From: Blastocladiella britannica
Taxonomy: Eukaryota > Blastocladiomycota > Blastocladiomycetes > Blastocladiales > Blastocladiaceae
Assembly: GCA_025349905.2 (NCBI GenBank)
Contig: MU624707.1
Span: forward strand, 13,588-30,009
Direction of reading: 5' to 3'
Length of the DNA: 16,422 nt
The notes below the pieces were generated by a model that saw nothing but the letters and a program-made list of their open reading frames with translations, was not told the origin of the DNA and did not search any database. Positions 1-8,500 of the stretch are shown here, one piece after another (the first letter of the stretch is position 1; every line of letters begins with the position of its first letter). A program made the position numbers and the translations under genes.

Positions 1-613
1 AGCAAATGGCTGACATGATTATTTGTTATATAGGTTTCCTTTTGTGTGCGATCAAGTTCGAGCAGGATTTGGATGTGATCGAGACCGAGTATTTGTTAAA
101 AGAAAAGTTTATATATGGTGATTTTGGGAATTGGATTCAGATTCGACTGGATTTTGGAGCCAAATTCCGCTGGAAAAGTGTTTTGCAAGTCCACTGGAAA
201 GGGTGATCAAGTCCGATTCCTGAGGAAAATGGAGAAAACATCCAAAGGAATCATGGCAGCATCAACGGCTTAGCCAGGCAACAATCCAGCGGAAAAAAAA
301 AGTGAGATTTTTATTGCGGAATCGGACTTGGTGTTAAAGTTCAACAGATTCTGGGTGACGTTACAGTTTCCTGCGGAGAGTATCTTGCCCTGTTTATCCT
401 GAAGCTTTGACTGTTTTCCGCCGGATTTTATTCCGACTCTCCCCAGCCGTGTAGAATCTTAACGGCACAGCAATTTCATTGTCGCATCATCCGAAGTTTG
501 AAGAGGAGAGAGGAGAGATTTTTTTTGTAATTTTTTTTGTTGAAGAACAGCGAGAGAAAACAGAAAGGAGGAGGAGGAATAGGATCCGGCAGCGAGAGGG
601 ACGAGAAACAAAA
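1..613. other. AT-rich flank with no recognisable gene
   Basis: No open frame here looks like a protein: the only ORF (6-206, 66 codons) has biased, unfamiliar sequence and no splice partner. The stretch lies downstream of the minus-strand profilin gene, so its right part is probably that gene's 3' UTR. It holds two pairs of short inverted repeats (165-174 with 285-294, and 208-220 with 318-330). Near 518-541 there are two runs of eight T's. The tract from about 499 to 600 on the + strand is purine-rich. Confidence 0.6.
427..432 (-). terminator. possible poly(A) signal of the profilin gene
   Basis: AATAAA on the minus strand, 182 nt beyond the profilin TGA. A second AATAAA lies further downstream at 310-315. 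The hexamer is common in AT-rich DNA, so this is only a positional suggestion. Confidence 0.3.
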
Positions 614-1474
614 TCACTATATTAACATTGGGTCAGTGGTCATACTTGATCAGAAAACGAAGCAATGATGAGGACGTACGTAGTTGACCGAGATAAGGTA
701 GTCGGCAAGACCCTCCACAACCTTGGTGGCCTCTCCGGGCTGGATGCTCTGATCGTAGAGACCAATCACGATCGCCTGGTTGGTCTTGACGGCAACAAGG
801 CCACCGGTGCCGAGCTTGGCGTAGATGGAGCGGTCGTCGCACTTGAGCGCAATGTGCTTTTGGCCGGCGAGACGCAGTCCGTTGGCGCGGATGCCCGAGG
901 GATCCTTGAATGCCTGCAGGAGTGCGTCGAGCTCGGTGGCTTGGACCTGTATAACGTTGTGTTACCATCCGTGTTTCCGAGTCAGTCCACATCATTTTTT
1001 GTTGTCTTTCCCAAGTGCGTGCGTGTGTGCTTGTGTGTGCCCGCGGCAGTCGTAACCCATCCATCGTCGAACTTGGGATAAGAAAAGGCTGGCTCGATCG
1101 AGCCGCCACCGCCGCTTTTCCCCAAAAAGGACACACACACAACACATAAAAATGTCGGTGTACGCGATCGATCGGCCGTGCGCCTTTATATCATAATTTG
1201 CTAAGCGAATGGGCCTGTCCTCCCCACCACACTGTGGCACGTGGCGCGAGAGCACAGGCCAAAAAACAGAGCAAAAACAAATAATAGAAAGGTACACGGC
1301 CGATCGGACACGATATAAGGAGAGAAAACAAAATGATAATAATAACAAGAGAGAGAGACGCACCTCGAGTCCGGGAGTGACGGCCCAGGTGGACTTGTCG
1401 AGGCCAAAGATGGCGCCCTTGGTGACCTTGCCGGTACCGCACAGGTTGACGTCAACGTAAGTCTGCCACGACAT
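614..1474 (-). CDS. PFY1: profilin, actin monomer-binding protein
   Basis: Profilin binds actin monomers, poly-proline proteins (formins) and phosphoinositides in the cytosol and feeds actin assembly. Exons on the minus strand are 1474-1364, 946-680 and 616-614, giving 126 residues, the usual profilin length. The N-terminus starts MSWQTYVDVNLCGTGKV, matching the family's MSWQ..D..L..TG signature. Later come FKDPSGIRANGL and GQKHIALKCDDRSIYAK, and the C-terminus GEATKVVEGLADYLISVNY lines up with the last residue of yeast profilin. Intron 1 (947-1363) is unusually long at 417 nt. Intron 2 (617-679, 63 nt, gtacgt..atag) falls between the final Tyr codon and TGA, so the last coding exon is only the stop codon. 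If intron 2 is retained, the frame adds nine residues and stops at 650-652. The family assignment is secure; the terminal intron is inferred from splice signals and from the family's C-terminus. Confidence 0.95.
947..1363 (-). other. long first intron of profilin
   Basis: 417 nt between donor GAG|gtgcgt and acceptor atacag|GTC, against 40-81 nt for every other intron in the window. Both flanking exons stay in phase (phase 0) and together make a complete profilin. Inside are an inverted repeat (1169-1180 with 1295-1306, cgatcggccgtg and its complement), a perfect 14-nt palindrome at 1091-1104, and GT/GC-alternating tracts around 1016-1042. These could be regulatory, or could help fold the intron; nothing here shows which. 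Confidence 0.8.
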
Positions 1475-1648
1475 GATTGATGGATATTATTTAAGGAGTA
1501 GAAAAAAAAAAAAATATGGGAGCGCTTGCGTGTGTGTGTGCTGGGATCGAGAGAGGCGCCGTCGTGTTGACGTTTTTTTCTTAAAAAAAGTTCACAACTG
1601 GGAGTGGCGTTTTCCGTTACGAATTTCTCACTGGCATCAAAAGTGTAA
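1475..1648. promoter_or_regulatory. shared upstream region of divergent profilin and PTRHD1-like genes
   Basis: Only 174 nt separate the two start codons, so both promoters and both 5' UTRs must fit here or extend into the neighbouring gene. The stretch contains a run of 13 A's near 1502-1514, a (TG)n tract near 1530-1541, and T/A runs near 1573-1590. No clear TATA box is visible. The promoter role is inferred from position only. Confidence 0.5.
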
Positions 1649-2127
1649 ATGAAAATGGAGCCTCTCACCATGTTTGTCGTGGTGCGACGTGATCTGGTCA
1701 AGACGCTTGCTTGGCCCCTTGGAAGGTTTGTCTGCGCGCGTACCAGCCAATTGCAACTTTCACACAAACAAATTTATCAACAGTGTCATTTCACAGGGCT
1801 GCCACGCGGCCACCGCGGCATTATGGACGTTTCGCGAGCACCCAGAAACGATAGAGTATGTCACCGATCTCGGCAACATGCACAAGGTAGTGTACGAGGT
1901 ATATGCATTCCACTTCAATTTGTTATGATACATTAACATTGCAGCAAAAAAAATAGATCAAGAACGAGTCGCAACTCTCGGCCCTCGCGCAGTCCCTGAA
2001 GGAACGCGAGATTGACTTTGCTCTATGGCGCGAGCAGCCCGAGAACATGCTCACGGCCTTGAGCACGCGTCCGTACCGGCGCAGTGAGCTGGGAGATGCA
2101 TTCAAAAAGTGTGGGCTCTTCCGTTAA
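1649..2127 (+). CDS. PTRHD1: PTRHD1-like protein, peptidyl-tRNA hydrolase 2 family
   Basis: Three exons, 1649-1725, 1784-1898 and 1957-2127, give 120 residues. Both introns are 58 nt (gtttgt..acag, phase 2; gtatat..atag, phase 0). The spliced protein follows animal PTRHD1 closely: MFVVVRRDLVKTLAWPLG, then the SQGCHAATAALWTFREHP block spanning the family's CHAATAAL motif, NMHKVVYE, then LWREQPENMLTALSTRPY and the C-terminal KKCGLFR. The Pth2-like fold is known to hydrolyse peptidyl-tRNA in PTH2 proteins; for PTRHD1 proteins the activity is not well settled. Met codons at 1649, 1655 and 1670 all precede the conserved strand, so the start could be up to seven residues shorter. The gene diverges from profilin, and its stop lies only 18 nt before the next start codon on the same strand. 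Confidence 0.93.
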
Positions 2128-2134
2128 CCTTTGC

Positions 2135-2140
2135 AATAAA
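2135..2140 (+). terminator. possible poly(A) signal of the PTRHD1-like gene
   Basis: AATAAA begins 8 nt after the PTRHD1-like stop codon and ends 5 nt before the ATG of the next gene. If used, cleavage would fall inside the next reading frame, so the two transcripts would overlap. Confidence 0.35.
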
Positions 2141-2145
2141 TTGAG

Positions 2146-5100
2146 ATGCTGCAACCACCCGACAACCGCCTCGGCCAATGGCACGAAGAACAACAGCAAC
2201 AACAACAACTACCACCTGCGTCACCTGCGCCACTCGCAGTGCCCCTAAGCACCATCCAGTACGACTCGTACGACGCCGGCACGCTTCCGTTTGTGCTGCA
2301 CCCGCACTTGTACGGAGGAAGTGACTCGGCCGCCGCGTCCCCTCGCGCGTCCACCGTCGTTAGCGTGGCCACCGTCGCGTCGTCCGACGTGTCTCTGGAA
2401 GACGAGGGTTTTGGGGGCCGCATCAGCAGCGGCAGCGCGTTTGCCGGCCTGCAGGGCGTGCTGGACGTGTTTGTGGACGGCCCGAGCGACGAGGACATTG
2501 GAGAAGAGGACGACTTGCCGCCGCGTGGCGTGTCTCCGACGCTCGAGGGCGACCTGTCCAGCAATACCTTCCACCGGTACCGTGACGAGGACGAGGGTGA
2601 CCTCGACAAGAGCTTTTTTGGCACCGGCCTGCAGCACCTGCGGCACGACATGCACCGCCCAACGTCCCTGTCGGCCATGACCGATGCATCTGCCGGTGCG
2701 GTGTCGTCACCCACCGACGCTGGTGCGCTCGCAGCTCTGACCCTGGGCCTGCCCACTCCGACCTCGGGCCGCAACGGGCGACCGATGACGATGATGGCCG
2801 ACGACTTGGACTTTTCCGGCCGTGTGCCACCCATACCACCAATCCCGGGAAGCGCGTCGTCGCCCCGGTCCGCTGCCGCTGCTGCTGCCGCGGCGTCGGC
2901 AGCGGCGGCGTCGGTGGGACTCCCGCGCTCAGCTCGGTCCCGGTCCCGGCATCGCCCATCGCCTGGACTCTCGCCCGGCCTCTCGCCGGCATCACTACAC
3001 TTGCCACACCGGTCGTCTGGGTACGCGCACTCGCGCCTTGGATCTCCCGCATCGGTTTCGGATGGAGACGACGAAGCAACTACCATGCACCGAGGCCGCC
3101 GCTCCCGTGATCACCACGAGCATGACGTAGATGCCGACGATTCTGAGGACGATGATGTCGACGTCAATGTCGACCTGGTATACGGTGGCACCGGCGGTGG
3201 TGACACGGGCGTGGCCGCCGACTCGGTCGCGGCCATGCTCAAGGCCGCATTCATGGCCGGTCGGATCGGCAATCGCGCCTGGCGCGCCGCCCAGCTCACG
3301 GCGCTCGGCCACGTGATTGCGGTGCACCGCGACGCCCTGATGGAGGCGTTGTGCGCGGACGGCCATTGTGCGCGCGAGGCCTTGTTTGAAATCAAGACCA
3401 CGGAAACGCAGATTGCCCGCGCCCAGCGCGAGTCGCCCGCATGGACCGAGAAGTTGCCTGTGGAAACGGGCTTTGGTATTTCATTTTTTTATTCTGTCGA
3501 TTGAGTAGGCCAACTGATAATTGTCATTGATCATAGTCATGTCGCCCACGGTGGCAACGACGGCGGCGCCGCGCGGCGTCATTCTGATCCTGGCATCGTG
3601 CGAGTACCCGCTGATGCACGCCCTGGTTCCGCTCGCGGCAGCCCTCGCAGCCGGCAACGCCGTGATCCTGTGCCCGAACCCGCGATCCCCAAAGGTGCAC
3701 GAGTTCTTGCACCGCGTGATCCCCACCATGCTCGACTCGGCCGGCGTGGTGATGCAAGACTCGATTTTTCGGGTCCCGGCTCGGATTGACTACGTGTGGT
3801 CGGCCGACATGTGGAACCCGGAACCGTGTTTCAAGGCTGGGAGCATGGGGGTGGAGAGCAAGTACGACGTGATGGGCAAGTGGTATGTTCTCTATTAAAT
3901 TCTTTTTTTTTTTCGATAGAGCACAAATCCTCACGCTGAAGTCGACCAAAAGCCCCGCAATCGTCGATGATCCAACCATTGTGGAACTGGCAGCCAAGCG
4001 CATCGTCGAGTCCGCATTCACCTCGGCCGGCCAGTTCCAGTACAAGCCCAGCTACGTGCTCACGACGCCCAAGCTCAAGCCCAAGCTGGTCGAGTGCATG
4101 ACCGCGGCCATCACCACCTTCTTTGTCGAGAACCCGTACTTTGCCGACGAGTACTCGCGGCTGCCCGACCCGCTGGTCCTGGACCAAGTCAAGTCGCTCT
4201 TGATTGACCACACGGACCTGATGGCGCACACGGCGCTCGAAGACGAAGAGTCAGTGGCGGGCGGCGGGATGACGGCCGCCAACAGCAACCCGAACGGCGG
4301 CGGCAACGGCGGGCGGCGCAGACGTCGCGGGTCGGCGTTGACGGGCCAGGCCGCAAGCGAGTTTGGCGGGCATGGCCATGGCCGCAACCGCAGCATCGAT
4401 TCCGATGATGTCGGGTCCATCAACGCGGGCGGGCTGGAATCCGACGCGTACTATGGCCGGGGCGGTGACGATACGGCAGCAGCAGCAGCAGCAGCATCAA
4501 CAAGCGGTGGTGGTGCAGGCGCCGACCACCTGGACGATTCAGATGACGATGTGGAGGACGACGACCAGGAACTGGTGGTGCAGCCGCTGGCGCACCCGCC
4601 GAGCGGGCACGCCACCGCCGCGTCCGCCGACGCTGCGCGCCCCGGCCCGCGCGTCAAGCGTCCGGTCCGCCCGCCCCGCGGCGGAGTGGTAGCCGGCGGT
4701 CGCTGGCACGACGCCAGCTTGCTCGTGCACCCGACAGTCGTGATCTGCGACGCGGCCAGCCCGCTGCTGAGCGAGCCGTCGGTCGGGCCCATCTTGCCCG
4801 TGGTGGCCATGTCCAAGCGCGAGATGCTGGCGTTCGTGCAGGTCCGGCAACCGTTTGCTGTCCTGTACCACTTCACCAAGCGGCGCGACAAGTTCCCGCC
4901 GCAGATTGCGAGGGCAACCGTCGTCAACGACACGTTGTCTCCGTTCCGGGTCCTCGATAGCATTTCCGCGACCCTCAACGGCGCCGCGCCGTCCGCACGC
5001 GCGCTTTTCCTGCTGTTTTCACGGCCACAGCCCCAGATCTTTGCCCCGCGGAACTGGATCGCCGTTCGCGCCGAAGAAGGGAGCCGGTTCCCGCCCACCA

Positions 5101-5288
5101 CCCGCGGCAAGCTGCGGTCGATCGCCTGGCATCTCGGCTGGGAAACGCTCTTGCCGCCTCGCCTGCCACTATGGACACGCATCGGTATGTGGTGGTCGGA
5201 GCATGCCGGAACGGTCCTAGGTACCGTTGGCGCCGCATCGACTGTTGCTGTCGGGGTCCTGGTGATCCGGGACCGATATGGTCCGTGA
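2146..5288 (+). CDS. ALDH3-like pseudoenzyme with disordered inserts and C-terminal membrane anchor
   Basis: Exons are 2146-3475, 3537 to about 3879 (or 3861), and 3920-5288, giving about 1,007-1,013 residues, roughly double a normal fatty-aldehyde dehydrogenase. Residues 1 to about 360 are low complexity. The ALDH domain then begins (AAFMAGRIGNRAWRAAQL) and continues with APRGVILILASCEYPL, LAAGNAVILCPN, TKSPAIVDD, SAGQFQYKPSYVL, a low-complexity insert of about 150 residues (around 667-820, poly-Ala, Gly and acidic), SEPSVGPILPVV, and a hydrophobic C-terminus near 988-1006 like the anchor of membrane ALDH3 enzymes. Catalytic positions are lost: Asn of WNYP is Glu (about 466), Glu of ELGGKSP is absent, Cys of AGQTC is Gln (about 598), and the Lys after NAV is Cys. 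NAD-dependent aldehyde oxidation is therefore unlikely; a binding or structural role is inferred. An in-frame TAA at 2137-2139 supports ATG 2146 as the first Met of this frame. The second intron junction is ambiguous. Confidence 0.85.
4476..4496 (+). repeat. (GCA)7 microsatellite coding for poly-Ala
   Basis: Seven perfect GCA units inside the low-complexity insert of the ALDH3-like gene, read as alanine. A length change by whole units keeps the frame, so the tract may vary between isolates. Confidence 0.85.
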
Positions 5289-5532
5289 TGTGTGGAAATG
5301 CTTGAATGGGTATTTTAAAGTAAAAATGCATTTTCTTAAATAATTGTTGGTCGCAAAGGTGAAAAATACAGTCAAATATTTTGTAGTTGCTGCGTGGCGT
5401 GGGGACAAGTTGCCAATATGGGAAGTGGAGGGTGAGGGGAGAAAAAAAAAAGGACGCTAGCTAAAATGGAACAGGAAAAAGGGTACAAGTTGCAAAGGCA
5501 AAAATAAAGAAATAAATAAAGATAAAGAAAAA
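5289..5532. other. short convergent intergenic region with AATAAA cluster
   Basis: 244 nt between the stops of the ALDH3-like (+) and helicase-like (-) genes. On the + strand there are three AATAAA hexamers (5503-5508, 5511-5516 and 5515-5520), suitable as poly(A) signals for the ALDH3-like gene. They lie so close to 5533 that its 3' end would run into the neighbour's last exon. No AATAAA was seen on the minus strand here. Confidence 0.5.
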
Positions 5533-8500
5533 TCAACGGCTCTGGGCAATTGCTGCCGCGACGCAGCGCAAGAGGGCAACGCGATCGGCCTCGGTTTGCG
5601 GCATAAAATCGGTGCTAAAAGGCATGCCACTGCCAAAGTCGGTAGGGCCCGGCGCGTACATTGTCACCACAGACACTGGGAGCTGGCGCAAAGGAAGCTT
5701 GTTGACGGCCAAAGACATCTTGACCGATGCATCGACGCCGTGCGAAACGTGTGGGGAAACGTGCGTCAGCAGCGACAAGTAGTAGTCGTCCACCGTCTCT
5801 GGCACCTGTGCATTGATCACCATGTATGACAGATCCTGGCACGTGGCCTTCAGATCCAACATCCAGTTGCCCGTGGTAGAGTCCGGCCGCACTGTCACCA
5901 GCACCAGCACCGGCTCTTGGCTGTTGTTGCTGGCGGCGGCGGCAGTCGTCGTCGGCGGCGGCTGGCGGATGTACTGAGGGCCCGGCGGCGAGTTGGACGA
6001 GGGCGGCGCACCATCGGTCGGTCCCTGCTGCCCCGTTAGCGTTGGTGACGACGACTGACTCATGGGCGGCGTCAGGCTCACAGGCAGAGCCTTACCAGTG
6101 GCAGAGCTATTGGAGATGCCATTGCTTCCACTGGCCAACGAGCCAGCACCATGCATGCTGGTAGGGCGAGATCCTCCAAAATGGCCGCGGCCAGAGTGGA
6201 GGCCCATGCAGCGCACAGCCACCAGCGTCGACTCCAGCGTCTCTGGGACTACAAAGTGCGTGATCGGACCAAGGCGGGTCGCGGCGAGGGCGGCGTGCAG
6301 TTCGGCCGCCTCCTGGCGCGAATTGGCCATGACAATGACGCCGAGAGGCCGCTGCTGCTGATGTTGTTGCTGCTGCTGTGGGTGACCTGCAGCCAAAAGC
6401 TGCGGCGAGGCCGAGGCAGACATGGGCGGGGTATCGGCCGGTGACGGACGCGACGACTGCGATTGTGCATGGACGCGCTCGTGCACAGAAGGAGACGGGA
6501 GCGCGAATGCATGCGGCTCATACTGGTGTTGCCCAAGAATCACGTCCATCAGCACTTCAAAGCGCGATGACGGCGTTGGCCTGCCAGAGTCTGCGCACGC
6601 GACAAAGTGGTGTGGAATGTGCGCCAGCGACCGCATGATCTGCTGTGCCAGCGGCGCAAGGCACGGCCGAGGAAAGAGCGTGTGCGAGTACGCCTTGGGA
6701 CACGCCACGATCTTGAGGTAGGACTCGCAGGAGGTCGGCTGCGGGTGATGTGACTGCAGCGGCGCATGCGACGAAGGGACAGACCGAGTACCGCCAGCTT
6801 GGATTGGCCGGCCATTTGCATCGACCATTCGCGGCGGCAGCGATTGCGGAGAACCAGAGGGTCCCGGACCTGTGGTAGCGCTCAGCGGAATGCCTGCCGA
6901 CGGAGCGGACGCGCCCGAGTGAGGCGGCGGTGACGGCGGGACCACCTGGAACACGGCTGCAACCCGCTCGGCAATATACTGCACGTTGGAGTTCCAGTGG
7001 CGAGAATACAGGACCGTCTTGATCGAGTGCGATTTGGTGGATGGCGGCAACTGGCCAACCACCGCGCAAATGTCGTCTGCCAGCTGCTGGACGCCAGTGT
7101 GCTCGTGGACGCGGGTGATTTCGTCGACAATCAAGTACTTGACTGCATCCAGACGCAGCTTGTTGGCCTCGACCAGCTCGCGAATCGAGGATGGCATGCC
7201 CACAACGATATCGTGATCGTTGAGCTGCTTGGCCAGGCGTGTTTTGAGAATGTTGCCAACAACCGCGAGATACGTGACGAGGCGCTGGGGCCGCTGCCGC
7301 ATGTTCATGTTGGACATGTCCTGCAGCAATTATCGTGAGTATTTTAATTTTGGGACCAAGCGTTTGAAAAGAAAAAATAACAAAGTACCTGACTCTTGAG
7401 CCACGAGTTGGTGATGGCGGTCGCGAGGTCGCCGAGCAGCTTCTTCATCTTGAGGACCGCCTCTTTGGTGGGAAGCAGGATCAGCGCTTTCGGGCCGAGG
7501 CCAGCGCCTCCATTGCTGGAGCCGCCACCGCCAGACAAGTAAGGGCTCCCTGACGGCGACGACTGCGATGAGCGGAAGGACGTGCCGCTCAGCAGGAGCT
7601 GGTGCTGCTCTGTGAGGGACAGGGGCATGCCCGACATGGGCGGCGGCATGGCACTGTACGGCGGCATCCCGTGCTGGAGGCCGCCAGGGGCGCCTTGGTA
7701 AGGACTCTGCATGCCGTAACCGCGATCACTTGGGTAAGGCGGATGGTGGCCGTCGTACGAATGTCCATAGTGTTGTTGCGGGTGGTGCTGCTGCTGATGC
7801 CCATGTGACACCAAGCCGCCGCGCTGGAAGTGGGAGCCGCGGACAATGTAGTCGATGCACCCAAGCAGGTAGCTCCACGTCTTGCCCGAGCCGCCCTCGC
7901 CCACAGCGAGAATCAGGTGCGGCATCTTTTCCTTGTTGATGATGCGCTCTGAGTATTGCACGAGGGGGCGCACAAAGAGCGGCAGGAGGTGCGACTGCAA
8001 AGGCGTCAGGCGGTAAATGCCAAAGCTGTTGGCGGCATACACGGTTGTCCACGACAAGAGATGGTTTGGAGCACTGTTTGCGTCGTGTGCAAGAAAAGTA
8101 AATATCCAGTCATCATGGGAAGACAAAGATAAAGGGGGAAAAGACATACTTTGTGCACGTTGGTACGTGTAGCTCGTTTGCTTTGGGCGCGAGTGACACT
8201 TGTTCGACCAACACAAATGCAAGATTGTGCAATACGCTCGCGGCGCTGCCACCCGAGTTGCCGCCATTGACGTTGCTGTTGCCATTGGGGCTGCTGCCGC
8301 CGCTGGTGCTGTACGGCGCGCTCATCATCGCTCCACTCGGCCCAGGCGCACCCACGCCGCCACTTCCAATGGGCTGGCCAGTCATGTTGTTGTGCGAGAA
8401 ACCAAAGTTGAACTCAACCTGGTCGCCTCCCAAAATGGAGAGGTAGACAGGGAAAACGGTTTGCTGCTTGACAGTGTGCAAGTGAATGCGCGAGGCAGCC

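Noticed and set aside
633..1145. 170-codon minus-strand frame over profilin
   Set aside because: It is out of frame with the conserved profilin residues and includes intron sequence.
2124..3086. 320-codon minus-strand frame rich in Ser, Asp and Arg
   Set aside because: It lies opposite the GC-rich low-complexity N-terminus of the ALDH3-like gene. Long antisense frames are expected there from base composition.
2146..5288. Calling the ALDH3-like gene a pseudogene
   Set aside because: The frame is open for more than 3 kb, fold-level motifs and the C-terminal membrane segment are kept, and the only possible stop arises from one of several splice choices. A maintained pseudoenzyme fits better.
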